A stretch of 42,526 nucleotides of DNA from UBA5905 sp964609975 (GCA_964609975.1 CAZSTR010000012.1:1-42526), one strand, 5' to 3'. Shown: positions 15,710-24,086, counted from the first letter of the stretch. Translations and numbers: made by a program. The notes: generated by a model from the letters alone, not told the origin.

Positions 15710-17146
15710 ATGAGAAAGTTTGATACCAAGGTACAGCATTTGAAGTATAAGGTGCTTCGAGAGGTGGCGCGCCACGCATGGGACGACACCCTCATGGAGC
15801 ACGTGATGGACATTCCGAAAACCATTGTCCCCGGCCGGGAGCCGACTATGCGCTGCTGCGTGTATAAGGAGCGGGCGATTCTCGGCGAGCGGGTGAAGCT
15901 TGCCATGGGCGGAGACCCGAAGGACCCGAATGTGATTGATGTCATTGAAATCGCCTGCGACGAATGTCCCATGGGCGGCTATGAGGTGACGAACGCCTGC
16001 CGCGGCTGTCTGGCGCACCGCTGTGAGGATGTCTGCCGCTTCGGCGCGCTGACCTTCGACCGGGACCATGTGGCCCATATCGACAAAACCAAATGCAAGG
16101 AATGCGGCGCCTGCGCCAAGGTTTGCCCCTATACCGCGATTATCAACCGCCGTCGTCCCTGCGAGAACGCCTGCAAGGTGGGCGCCATCACTATGGACGA
16201 AAACAAGGCGGCCTCCATCGACCACAGCAAGTGCATCTCCTGCGGTGCCTGCGTGTATCAGTGCCCCTTCGGCGCTATCACGGACAAGTCCTATATTCTG
16301 GATGTCATCCGGATGCTGAAGGAGAGCAAGGAAACGGGCGAATATAAGGTGTTCGCGGTGGTGGCTCCGGCGATTTCCAGCCAGTTCACCTATGCGAAGC
16401 TGGGACAGGTTATTTCCGGCCTCAAGGAGCTGGGCTTCCACACGGTGATTGAAGCGGCGCTGGGTGCGGACATAGTGGCGGACACCGAGTCCCGCGAGCT
16501 GGTGGAAAAGGGCTTTCTGACCAGCTCTTGCTGCCCGGCCTTCGTGACCTATATTCACCAGGCCTTCCCGGAGCTTGTGCCGTATATTTCCCACAACCTG
16601 TCTCCCATGGCGACGATTTCCCGCTATATCAAGGAGCACGAAGCTCCCTGCAAGGTGGTGTTCATCGGGCCTTGCACGGCGAAAAAGGCCGAGGTCAAGC
16701 TGGACCATGTGAAGGGCTTTGTGGATTCGGCCATGACCTTCGAGGAACTGCAGGCGCTGTTCGACAGCCGAGATATGGACATCACGACCCTGCCGGAGCA
16801 GCCGCTGGATAACGCCTCCTATTTTGGACGGATCTTTGCCCGTTGCGGCGGTCTCTCCGACGCAGTGGCGCAGGCTCTCAAGGAGCACGGCGAAACCGAA
16901 TTCGATTTGAAGGCGGTGTCCTGCGACGGCATCGAGGCCTGCAAGATTGCGTTGCTGAAGAAAAGCAAGGGCCTGTTGACGGAAAACTTCATCGAAGGCA
17001 TGGCCTGCATCGGCGGCTGTATCGGCGGCGCCGGGTGCTTGACTCACGGCAACAAAAACAAGGCCGAGGTGGACAAATACGGCATGGAGGCCTTCGAAAA
17101 AACCATCACCGATGCGATTTCGGTGCTGAAGGTGTCCAAGGACTGA
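15710..17146 (+). CDS. [FeFe]-hydrogenase, monomeric ferredoxin-type (group B-like)
   Basis: 478 residues. An N-terminal region of about 85 residues is followed by ferredoxin motifs (Cys97/100/105/109, Cys129/132/135/139, Cys175/178/181/185, with extra Cys151/155) and a hydrogenase domain. H-cluster motifs are TSSCCP (271-276), GPCTAKK (320-326) and MACIGGC (431-437), so all four ligands and the proton-transfer Cys274 are intact. GPC in place of MPC and the ferredoxin arrangement resemble the group B enzymes of Clostridia. Expected reaction: reversible H2 formation with reduced ferredoxin. Maturases HydE, HydF and HydG are not in the window. Last gene of the operon, followed by a strong terminator. 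Confidence 0.88.
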   Translation: MRKFDTKVQHLKYKVLREVARHAWDDTLMEHVMDIPKTIVPGREPTMRCCVYKERAILGERVKLAMGGDPKDPNVIDVIEIACDECPMGGYEVTNACRGCLAHRCEDVCRFGALTFDRDHVAHIDKTKCKECGACAKVCPYTAIINRRRPCENACKVGAITMDENKAASIDHSKCISCGACVYQCPFGAITDKSYILDVIRMLKESKETGEYKVFAVVAPAISSQFTYAKLGQVISGLKELGFHTVIEAALGADIVADTESRELVEKGFLTSSCCPAFVTYIHQAFPELVPYISHNLSPMATISRYIKEHEAPCKVVFIGPCTAKKAEVKLDHVKGFVDSAMTFEELQALFDSRDMDITTLPEQPLDNASYFGRIFARCGGLSDAVAQALKEHGETEFDLKAVSCDGIEACKIALLKKSKGLLTENFIEGMACIGGCIGGAGCLTHGNKNKAEVDKYGMEAFEKTITDAISVLKVSKD

Positions 17147-17169
17147 GCTTCTCTTTTGGAATGAATGAA

Positions 17170-17207
17170 AAAACGCCCCTGCACCCAGTTGGGTGCAGGG
17201 GCGTTTT
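17170..17207. terminator. Bidirectional rho-independent terminator
   Basis: A perfect 17-bp stem (17170-17186 with 17191-17207) with a four-base loop has A4 at its left foot and T4 at its right foot. It sits between the convergent hydrogenase operon and the - strand gene at 17249-17974 and can stop transcription from both sides. Confidence 0.93.
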
Positions 17208-17248
17208 CTATTCGAAGTCAGTAAGGTGTCAACGGCTTCTCCGATTTT

Positions 17249-17974
17249 TCAGGAGTTGGCGCAGGCGGAAACGAAATAGCCGTTGTCGGTTTTCGTCAGC
17301 GTATAGGTCTGGAAATAGGTGGCGTCCTTCACATTCGCCGGCATTTCGTTTCCGTGCTCATCCAGCAGAATGTCCTTGTTGGCCACGAAGCCAACCCGCA
17401 CGGTATAGGTGCGGCCGGCGCGATGGACGGAATCGACCACATATTGATAGCCGGAAATCAGCGCCTCGAAGGGCACATAATAGCAATCATCGGCTTCGCT
17501 GAACACCAGACCGCTTTCCTCCAGCGACCGATGGGTCAAGGGGGAGGCGGCGCCGAACAGCGCATTATAGGCTTCCTCGATTTCCGCCACCGGCACGGCA
17601 ATACGCCCTTGGTCATCGACGCTATAGCGGCAGGTTTCGTCGTTTTCCCGCAGCATACGCACCTGCTCGGCATGAGAAATCTTATAAGCGGCGGCATTCA
17701 GAAAGGCGTCCTGCTCCGTTTCCTCAATATTGTCGAAGGGGTCCGGATTATACAGCATCAGCGGCTCCAGAAAATAATACAGTTCTTCCTTCACCGCTGA
17801 GGTGTCGGTGGCGCGCCGGACGGCCGCCACAGCGCCAACGACGATGGCGGCAACGCCCACAAGGCTCAACAGTGTGATACACACGCCCAGGGGCGCGGCA
17901 TAGCCGTATTTTCCGCGGCGGCGGCCTCTTTTGGTATAGCGCGCGCCGGCGGCGGCTTCGTTTTTTTTATCCAT
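17249..17974 (-). CDS. Membrane-anchored protein of unknown function
   Basis: 241 residues. A basic, cytoplasmic N-terminus of about 30 residues (RRRGKYGY) precedes one strong transmembrane helix near 30-54, then an extracellular domain of about 185 residues with a predicted helical first half and an alternating beta-rich second half. I do not recognise the family; the pattern is that of small accessory exported proteins of Oscillospiraceae. ATG 17974 is 11 bases from AAGGAGG; a TTG at 17983 is closer but gives an odd start. Single gene with its own promoter upstream. Confidence 0.7.
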   Translation of the reverse strand: MDKKNEAAAGARYTKRGRRRGKYGYAAPLGVCITLLSLVGVAAIVVGAVAAVRRATDTSAVKEELYYFLEPLMLYNPDPFDNIEETEQDAFLNAAAYKISHAEQVRMLRENDETCRYSVDDQGRIAVPVAEIEEAYNALFGAASPLTHRSLEESGLVFSEADDCYYVPFEALISGYQYVVDSVHRAGRTYTVRVGFVANKDILLDEHGNEMPANVKDATYFQTYTLTKTDNGYFVSACANS

Positions 17975-18014
17975 GGAGTGCAATTCCTCCTTGTTTTTTT
18001 ATGGGTATAACAGC

Positions 18015-18043
18015 AGTATACCACGAAATTCGCTGTTTGCCAA
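18015..18043 (-). promoter_or_regulatory. Sigma-A-type promoter for the gene at 17249-17974
   Basis: On the - strand, TTGGCA (18043-18038) and TATACT (18020-18015) are separated by 17 bases, and TGG directly precedes the -10, making an extended -10. It points to the unknown membrane protein 41 bases downstream. Confidence 0.8.
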
Positions 18044-18064
18044 CCCCCAAAAATCGAAAGACCG

Positions 18065-18102
18065 AAAAGCTCCGGCTGTTCATTTGAACAGCCGGAGCTT
18101 TT
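18065..18102 (-). terminator. Terminator after the RluA-type pseudogene
   Basis: An 18-base arm (18065-18082) pairs perfectly with 18085-18102; in practice the innermost pairs open to make a loop. The A4 on the left reads as T4 after the stem on the - strand. It lies 8 bases past the pseudogene stop and closes the long - strand operon. Confidence 0.88.
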
Positions 18103-18454
18103 TTGCCGGATTAGGTCAGCCAGCCCTCCAGCTCCTCCTTCGAAAACCGATTCCAGGGGCTTTCCGCGCAGCTGGGGAGCGTTCGAACGGAAATGAGCTG
18201 ACCGGTGAGAGGGTGGGGGAAGGACAGCCGCCAGCTGTATAAGGCCAGCGGACAGTCGCGCTTGCCGCCATAGCGGGCGTCCCCCAGCAGAGACATTTTC
18301 CGGGAGGCGAACTGTACCCGGATTTGGTGGGTGCGGCCGGTGTGCAGGCGCACCGCGACCAGGCTCACCGTTTCGCCGTTTTCGGAGAAGGTGGCCAGCC
18401 GCCGATAGGAAAGCCGCGCATCCCGCACGCCCCTGCGTGGGCGCTGAACGGGAT

Positions 18455-18681
18455 AGGATTTGTTGCGGCGCGCGTCGTGATACAGCCAGTCCTCCATATC
18501 GCCGTCCGCGGGTTCGGGACAGCCGGAAATCAGCGCCAGATATTCCTTGGAAAACATGGTGTGCTGGCTGGCCAGCGCCGACAGCGCGGCGGCCGCTGGG
18601 CGGGTGCGGGCATACACCATCACGCCGGCGGTTTCCCTGTCCAGCCGATGAACGGGGAAAACCGGCTTTCCCTGCCGAGCC
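18455..18681. repeat. 227-bp tandem direct repeat, copy 1
   Basis: Identical base for base to 18682-18908, inside the pseudouridine synthase gene. Identity runs two bases further (AG) into the flank, a microhomology expected at a duplication join. Confidence 0.95.
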
Positions 18682-18908
18682 AGGATTTGTTGCGGCGCGC
18701 GTCGTGATACAGCCAGTCCTCCATATCGCCGTCCGCGGGTTCGGGACAGCCGGAAATCAGCGCCAGATATTCCTTGGAAAACATGGTGTGCTGGCTGGCC
18801 AGCGCCGACAGCGCGGCGGCCGCTGGGCGGGTGCGGGCATACACCATCACGCCGGCGGTTTCCCTGTCCAGCCGATGAACGGGGAAAACCGGCTTTCCCT
18901 GCCGAGCC
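18682..18908. repeat. 227-bp tandem direct repeat, copy 2
   Basis: Second perfect copy, directly adjoining the first with no spacer. The lack of any difference between copies means the event is recent or artefactual. Confidence 0.95.
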
Positions 18909-19029
18909 AGCTGTTGGGGCACGCTGATCCCGCCAGCCACCTCTTGGGCGGAAAGTCCCCGCGGCTTTTCCACCACCAGCAGAGCGTCGTCCTCATACAG
19001 TATGGGAATCATACACATATAGTCGAGAC

Positions 19030-20439
19030 TCAAGCGCGAAGCATGGTGGCGAGGAACGCCTCATGAGCCGCATACACATCAATTTTCGATACAACCTCAA
19101 AGGGTGCGTGCATACTCAGCACCGGCACGCCCAAATCCACCGTGTCCACATCCAAATTGGCGATATACATGGCCACGGTTCCGCCGCCGCCGGCGTCCAC
19201 CTTGCCCATTTCGCCGATTTGCCAGGGCACCTGGGCGCCGTCGAGAATGGCGCGGATTTGCGCCAGATATTCGGCGGAGGCGTCGTTCGTGCCGCTCTTT
19301 CCGCGAGCGCCGGTGTATTTTGTGATGCACACGCCATAGTTCAGCTTGGCGGCGTTGGAGCGCACCAGCACATCGGGATAAATCGGGTCAAAGGCGGCGT
19401 TCACATCGGCGGAGAGGCAGATGGAGCGGCTGAGCACATGATGCCCCTTTTCGCCGAAGCAGGCGGCCAGGTCGTCGATGAAATTGGGAAGGAAGGCGGC
19501 CTGCATACCGGTGCTTCCCACCGAGCCGATTTCCTCCTTGTCCGCCAGCACGGTGACCGCCGTATAGGCGGGGGTGCCGCAGGCCATCAGTGCCGTCAGC
19601 GCCGGATAGGCGCACACCCGGTCGTCATGGCCATAGGCGCCGATCATGCTGCGATCCAGCCCCAAATCCCGCGCCTTGAAGGCGGGCACAAGCTCCAGCT
19701 CCGCCGACAGAAAATCGGTCTCGGTGATGCCGTATTTTTCAAAAAGAATGTGCAGAACATTCAGCTTCACCGCTTCGCTTCCCTCGTCGCCGCGGAAGGG
19801 GCGAGAGCCGATGAGCAGGTTGAGATCCTCGCCCCGCACAACCTCCGGCGCCGGCCGCTTCATTTGCTCCCCGCCCAGATGGGGAAGCAAATCGGTGACG
19901 CAAAAAACCGGGTCGGCGTCGTCCTCGCCGATGTTCACAGTGACGACAGTGCCGTCCTTACGGGCGACGACGCCGTGCAGAGCCATGGGGATGGCGGTCC
20001 ATTGATATTTTTTGATGCCGCCGTAATAATGGGTGTCGAAATAGGCAAGCTCAGCGTCCTCATACACCGGGTTCGGCTTCAAATCCAGACGGGGCGAGTC
20101 GATGTGGGCTGCGGCGATGGTGACGCCGTCGGCGATGGGGCGAGAGCCGATGACCGCCAGCAGAAGAGCTTTCCCCCGGTTGTTGACATACACCCGATCG
20201 CCCGGACGAAGCGTCATGCCCGCCTTGAAGGGCACGAAGCCCTCCTTTTCTGCGGACGCGACGGCGACGGTGACCGCCTCCCGTTCGGTTTTCGCTTCGT
20301 CGAGAAAGCGCTTATAGCCGTCGCAATATTGGTCGGCGGCGGCGATTCTTTCCTCGGCGAGGGTGGCGGCGGCACTGCGGGGCGCATAGAACAGCTGCTC
20401 GCGCAGAGTCTCGGTGACGGTTTTGTTGGTGTTTTCCAT
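19030..20439 (-). CDS. M18 family zinc aminopeptidase
   Basis: 469 residues, the usual length for M18 (aspartyl aminopeptidase-like) enzymes, which remove N-terminal acidic or other residues from peptides in the cytoplasm. Metal and catalytic motifs: AHIDSPR with His112 and Asp114, GHDDRVCAY with Asp272, and DKEEIGS with Glu302/Glu303. ATG 20439 was chosen because AAGGAATTG precedes it and the family begins near there; the reading frame extends 32 codons further upstream into the intergenic and transglycosylase region. Its TGA overlaps a TTG start of the pseudouridine synthase. Confidence 0.92.
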   Translation of the reverse strand: MENTNKTVTETLREQLFYAPRSAAATLAEERIAAADQYCDGYKRFLDEAKTEREAVTVAVASAEKEGFVPFKAGMTLRPGDRVYVNNRGKALLLAVIGSRPIADGVTIAAAHIDSPRLDLKPNPVYEDAELAYFDTHYYGGIKKYQWTAIPMALHGVVARKDGTVVTVNIGEDDADPVFCVTDLLPHLGGEQMKRPAPEVVRGEDLNLLIGSRPFRGDEGSEAVKLNVLHILFEKYGITETDFLSAELELVPAFKARDLGLDRSMIGAYGHDDRVCAYPALTALMACGTPAYTAVTVLADKEEIGSVGSTGMQAAFLPNFIDDLAACFGEKGHHVLSRSICLSADVNAAFDPIYPDVLVRSNAAKLNYGVCITKYTGARGKSGTNDASAEYLAQIRAILDGAQVPWQIGEMGKVDAGGGGTVAMYIANLDVDTVDLGVPVLSMHAPFEVVSKIDVYAAHEAFLATMLRA

Positions 20440-20476
20440 GAAAAGCAATTCCTTTCTGTATAAAATATTCGATAGT

Positions 20477-21070
20477 TTACTGTATGTTGTATAAAGAACG
20501 GTAGCGCTCCTGGGCATCCAGGACGCAGGAAACATAAGCTGCCGTTTCCGGATAAGGGATGGATTTCAGCGTGACTCCGTCATCGGAGAGGGCTTCGTTC
20601 TGAAGCCAGCCGCTGACCCGTCCCTGCCCGGCGTTATAGGCGGCCAGCACCGTTTCCCGACAGGAGAATTGTTCCCCCAAAAGGGCTAGCACATACACAC
20701 CATAGTGAATGTTGACCGCTGGGTCATACAGTGCTTCGACGGTGTAGCGGCCTGTTTCTCCCGCCCGGCTGAGCGCCCAGCGGAAGGTGTCGTCGGTGAG
20801 CTGCATCAGCCCCTTGGCGTCGGCGGGGGACAGGGCCTCCTCCTGAAAGCTGCTTTCCGTGTGGATGACGGCGAAAATCAGCGAGGGCGGCAGGTCGAAT
20901 TCCGCCGCCGCTTCGTTGACCAGCGTCGCGTGCTCCATGGGATAAACCTTCGATAAATAGTGGCGGTAGCTATGGCGCAGCAGTAGAACGGCCGTAGCCA
21001 GAAACACCACCGTGCCCGCCAACCACAGCAGATTTTTTCGCCCGAAGAAGAGTCGGGAAGCAGAGCTCAT
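20477..21070 (-). CDS. Membrane-anchored lytic transglycosylase (SLT domain)
   Basis: 197 residues: a transmembrane anchor at about 13-31 and a soluble-lytic-transglycosylase domain from about 45. The catalytic Glu72 lies in HTESSF, followed by GLMQLT (87-92) and AAYNAGQG. It cleaves peptidoglycan glycan strands outside the membrane with 1,6-anhydro product formation. Its ATG overlaps the stop of the TsaC-CoaE gene by four bases (ATGA). A coaE-transglycosylase order is common in Clostridia. Confidence 0.92.
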   Translation of the reverse strand: MSSASRLFFGRKNLLWLAGTVVFLATAVLLLRHSYRHYLSKVYPMEHATLVNEAAAEFDLPPSLIFAVIHTESSFQEEALSPADAKGLMQLTDDTFRWALSRAGETGRYTVEALYDPAVNIHYGVYVLALLGEQFSCRETVLAAYNAGQGRVSGWLQNEALSDDGVTLKSIPYPETAAYVSCVLDAQERYRSLYNIQ

Positions 21071-22686
21071 GGCACCTCTCCTCCCTTCAGCGCAGAGAAC
21101 AGGCGCGCCGCCTGTTCTTGGAGAGCCTCCGGCGTTTGGTCGTTATTCAGCGGAAGCACACCGGAGCGGGCATAAAAGGCATCTGTCGGTTGCGCCTCCA
21201 TGCGCCGTCGGGCGGCCTCCTCATCCAAGCCGTCTCGCTGGCGAATACGCTTCAGTCGAAGCTCGGCAGGGGCGAGAACGGCCACGACCATGTGGCAAAG
21301 GGCGTCGGCGCCGGCTTCGAACAGTGCCGGCGCATCCAAAACGGCCAGCCCCTCTCCGGCGTCGGCTAGCGCTTCCAGCTGTTGCCGGATGAGCGCCAAA
21401 ATTGCCGGGTGGGTGATGCGGTTGAGCTGTTCGGTGGCCGTCGGCGAGGCGAAGGCGCGGTCGGCCAGCGCCGAGCGGTTCAAGCGGCCATCGGCGTCCA
21501 GAATGTCTGCGCCGAAGGCATCGGCCAGCATTTGCAAGCAGGCACTTCCGGGGGCAACCGCCCGGCGCGCCAGCCGGTCGGCGTCGATGACCGGCCAGCC
21601 CAGTCGCCGCCATTCGTCGGCGACGGTGGATTTTCCGGCGCCGGTGGGGCCGGTGAGGCCGACGACGCGGATGGCGTTGACCACATCAAAGCCGGCGGCG
21701 CGAATCATGCGGTTATACACCGCCAGCCCCACGCCCTTCGGCTGGGGACAGGCGGCCAAAACGGTTTTGGCGCCCATTTCGTCCAGCTGACGCAGGGCAT
21801 CGAAAACCTGCTGAGCCTGCTCCAAAGGAGCGTCGCGGTGGCCATAGGTCACCGCCGGCAGTTCCAGCCCCTCCTCTTCGCCGTCGAAGCAAAGAGCCAC
21901 CGTGCCCGGCTTTTTATGGGCGCGGATATAGGCGCGATAGTTTTCGGCGGTGCCCTTCACCAGTCGTACGCGCGCTTTCGGCGCATAATGCTTGTATTTC
22001 ATCCCCGGTGAGGCGGCCACGGTGCCCGCCTGCAGGGCATGGGTCACCGCCGGGTCGATTTCCACCGGGCCAATGACCGCCTCCAGCATTTCCGGGGTGA
22101 TGCCGCCGGGACGCAACAGCCGGGGGGTGCCGGTGGACAAATCCAGCACGGTGGATTCCACCCCCACGCTGCAGCTTCCGCCGTCCAGCACGGCGGCGAT
22201 GCGCCCCTGCATATCCTCCATGACGCGGGCGGCGTTGGTGGGACTCGGCGCGCCGGAGCGGTTGGCGGAGGGGGCGGCCAGCGGACAACCCGCCTGTAAA
22301 ATCACCGCCTGGGCCACCGGGTCGGCGGGAAAGCGCACTGCCACCGTCGTCAGCCCACCCCGCACCTCGGCGGGGATGCAGTCCGCCGCCGGGAGAATTA
22401 TGGTCAGCGGGCCGGGCCAATAGGCCTGCGCCAGCCGCCGCGCCATATCCGGCACCTCCTTCACCAGCGGTGCCCAAGATCCCTCGTCGGCGATATGCAC
22501 AATCAGCGGGTTGTCCATGGGGCGTTCCTTGGCCGCGAAAATCGAAGCCACCGCTGCCGGATTGAGGGCGTCGGCGGCGAGGCCATAAACGGTTTCGGTG
22601 GGAATCGCCACCAGCTCCCCCTGCTGTAACAGCCGGGCGGCCTCGTCGATGCCCTGGGGAGTGGGGGAAAGCAGTTGTGTGTTCAT
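21067..22686 (-). CDS. Fusion of threonylcarbamoyl-AMP synthase (TsaC/Sua5) and dephospho-CoA kinase (CoaE)
   Basis: 539 residues. Residues 1 to about 337 are a complete long-form Sua5: the YrdC motifs PTETVYGLAADA (29-40), KERPMDNPL (53-61) and SANRSG (140-145), plus the C-terminal Sua5 domain with SPGMKYKHYAPKA (226-238). It makes threonylcarbamoyl-AMP for t6A37 of tRNA. From about 340 a full CoaE follows, with P-loop GPTGAGKST at 346-354, DADRLAR and the lid region; it performs the last step of coenzyme A synthesis. No stop, ribosome binding site or good start codon occurs between the parts. Both halves look catalytically intact. prfA-sua5 and coaE-transglycosylase adjacency in relatives suggests two neighbouring genes that merged. 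Confidence 0.9.
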   Translation of the reverse strand: MNTQLLSPTPQGIDEAARLLQQGELVAIPTETVYGLAADALNPAAVASIFAAKERPMDNPLIVHIADEGSWAPLVKEVPDMARRLAQAYWPGPLTIILPAADCIPAEVRGGLTTVAVRFPADPVAQAVILQAGCPLAAPSANRSGAPSPTNAARVMEDMQGRIAAVLDGGSCSVGVESTVLDLSTGTPRLLRPGGITPEMLEAVIGPVEIDPAVTHALQAGTVAASPGMKYKHYAPKARVRLVKGTAENYRAYIRAHKKPGTVALCFDGEEEGLELPAVTYGHRDAPLEQAQQVFDALRQLDEMGAKTVLAACPQPKGVGLAVYNRMIRAAGFDVVNAIRVVGLTGPTGAGKSTVADEWRRLGWPVIDADRLARRAVAPGSACLQMLADAFGADILDADGRLNRSALADRAFASPTATEQLNRITHPAILALIRQQLEALADAGEGLAVLDAPALFEAGADALCHMVVAVLAPAELRLKRIRQRDGLDEEAARRRMEAQPTDAFYARSGVLPLNNDQTPEALQEQAARLFSALKGGEVP

Positions 22687-22707
22687 AAATACAAGAACCT
22701 CGTTCGT

Positions 22708-23790
22708 TCAAAGTGAAGAATCCGCCGCCTGCTCCAGCTTCTTAGTGCGGTCGGCGGTGATGAGGGCATCAATGAGTTCGTCCAGCTCGCCGTTTATGAC
22801 GGCGTCCAGCTTATAGAGGGTCAACCCGATGCGATGGTCGGTGACGCGCCCCTGGGGGAAATTATAGGTGCGAATGCGTTCGCTGCGGTCGCCGGTGCCC
22901 ACCTGCGCCTTGCGATCGGCGGCGATGGCGGTGCGCTGGGCCTGCTGCTTTTCCTCCAGCAGACGGGAGCGGAGCACTCGCATGGCCTTGTCTTTGTTTT
23001 TGTATTGGCTTCGCTCGTCCTGACATTCCACCACCGTGCCGGTGGGCAGGTGGGTGATGCGGATGGCGGATTCGGTTTTGTTGATGTGCTGGCCGCCGGC
23101 GCCGCTGGCGCGAAAGGTGTCGATTTGCAGATCGCCGGGGTCGATTTCCAGCTCCACCTCCTGCGCCTCCGGCAGCACCGCCACGGTGGCCGTGGAGGTG
23201 TGGATGCGTCCGCCGGTTTCGGTTTCGGGAACCCGTTGTACCCGATGGACACCGCTCTCGAATTTTAAGCGGCTGAAGGCGCCGGCGCCGGTGATCATGA
23301 AGCTGATTTCCTTGTATCCGCCCAGCTCAGTGGGGGAGGCGGAGAGCGGCTCGCAGATATAGCCCCGTCGCGCCGCATACATGGAATACATCCGGTGCAG
23401 GGCGGCGGCGAACAGCGCCGATTCCTCTCCGCCGGCGCCGGCGCGTAGCTCAACTATCACATTGCGGTCGTCGTTGGGGTCTTTGGGCAGGAGAAGAAGC
23501 TTCAGCTGATTTTCCAGTTGCTCCAGCTGTGCCTTCTGATGGGCATATTCTTGGGCAGCCAGCTGGCGTAGCTCCCGGTCGGTGCCGCTGTCCTGCAACA
23601 GCTCGGCGGCCTCATTCAGCGCCTGCCGGGCTGTCGCACAGGCCTTGGCCGCTTCGACGATTGGCTCCAGCGCGGTGTGCTCCTTCATGACGCCGGCGAA
23701 AAGCTCCGGGTCGGCGGCTACAGTGGGGTCATACAGCTTTTGACTCAGCTCCTCATAACGATGAAACAGAGCGGTGAGTTTTCTATTCAT
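22708..23790 (-). CDS. prfA: Peptide chain release factor 1
   Basis: 360 residues, the normal RF1 length. It terminates translation at UAA and UAG. The peptidyl-tRNA hydrolysis motif GAGGQHINKTES places GGQ at 232-234; the codon-recognition PxT motif reads PET at 188-190; RAGAGGEES is conserved. ATG 23790 fits the family N-terminus (MNRKLTALF); 15 extra upstream codons are open but not family-like. It ends 21 bases before the TsaC-CoaE fusion. Confidence 0.97.
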   Translation of the reverse strand: MNRKLTALFHRYEELSQKLYDPTVAADPELFAGVMKEHTALEPIVEAAKACATARQALNEAAELLQDSGTDRELRQLAAQEYAHQKAQLEQLENQLKLLLLPKDPNDDRNVIVELRAGAGGEESALFAAALHRMYSMYAARRGYICEPLSASPTELGGYKEISFMITGAGAFSRLKFESGVHRVQRVPETETGGRIHTSTATVAVLPEAQEVELEIDPGDLQIDTFRASGAGGQHINKTESAIRITHLPTGTVVECQDERSQYKNKDKAMRVLRSRLLEEKQQAQRTAIAADRKAQVGTGDRSERIRTYNFPQGRVTDHRIGLTLYKLDAVINGELDELIDALITADRTKKLEQAADSSL

Positions 23791-23838
23791 AGTATTCTCG
23801 CTTTCCGATGAAAATTTTTGTAGATCGGAAAACACCTG

Positions 23839-24030
23839 CTACTTTTCTGTCTCCGTCCGCTTCACGCGGCGAATGTTTTTTTCCGCCTTCAGGCGGGGAA
23901 GCATCATTTCGTGGCCGCAGCCGAGACAGCGCAGACGGAAATCCATGCCGATGCGCAGCACCTCGAAGCGGGCATTCCCGCAGGGATGAGTTTTTTTCAT
24001 TTCCAGAATATCGCCCAATCGAATGTCCAT
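23839..24030 (-). CDS. DUF951 family small zinc-ribbon-like protein
   Basis: 63 residues matching the DUF951 pattern: GDILEMKKTHPCG at the start, RIGMDFRLRC and LGCGHEMMLPR. The cysteines (Cys-Gly of HPCGN and the CLGCG pair) suggest a metal-binding or RNA/DNA-binding fold. Function is unknown. First gene of the operon that includes prfA, with a strong promoter 28 bases upstream and GAGGAGGGA before the ATG. Confidence 0.9.
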   Translation of the reverse strand: MDIRLGDILEMKKTHPCGNARFEVLRIGMDFRLRCLGCGHEMMLPRLKAEKNIRRVKRTETEK

Positions 24031-24057
24031 GAGTGCTTCCCTCCTCACATTTCTTTC

Positions 24058-24086
24058 ATTGTAGCACAATTTCCGTTGGGTTGCAA
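24058..24086 (-). promoter_or_regulatory. Sigma-A-type promoter of the DUF951-prfA-tsaC/coaE operon
   Basis: On the - strand, TTGCAA (24086-24081) and TACAAT (24063-24058) are exactly 17 bases apart. The predicted start gives a short leader into the DUF951 gene, and all genes down to 18111 follow on the same strand with short gaps. Confidence 0.82.

Larger units (their letters stand above)
18111..19033 (-). pseudogene. RluA-family 23S rRNA/tRNA pseudouridine synthase, interrupted by a tandem duplication
   Basis: The 5' part (19033 or ATG 19018 down to 18620) encodes the N-terminus and the catalytic HRLDRETAG motif with its Asp. The 3' part (to 18111) encodes the C-terminus including GRTHQIRVQFAS and LGDARYGG. 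The two are in different frames because 227 bases are perfectly repeated at 18455-18681 and 18682-18908, and 227 is not a multiple of three. Removing one copy restores a continuous protein of about 230 residues, normal for a small RluA enzyme. As written, the first frame ends about 19 residues after the junction, with foreign residues following RRNKS. The TTG at 19033 overlaps the stop of the upstream aminopeptidase gene. Either a recent mutation or an assembly error. Confidence 0.85.

Noticed and set aside
14381..17047. 888-codon open frame on the - strand opposite the phosphatase and hydrogenase genes
   Set aside because: It is a shadow of two clear + strand genes; its translation is rich in His, Arg and Gln with no family motif.
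18111..19033. Programmed frameshift joining the two pseudouridine synthase frames
   Set aside because: The frame change is fully explained by the 227-bp duplication; there is no slippery heptamer at the junction.
19063..20463. 466-codon + strand open frame opposite the M18 aminopeptidase
   Set aside because: Antisense shadow; the - strand carries all M18 metal motifs.
21667..21690. Separate CoaE start inside the fusion
   Set aside because: No ribosome binding site and only poor GTG/ATC codons near the junction; the reading frame is continuous.
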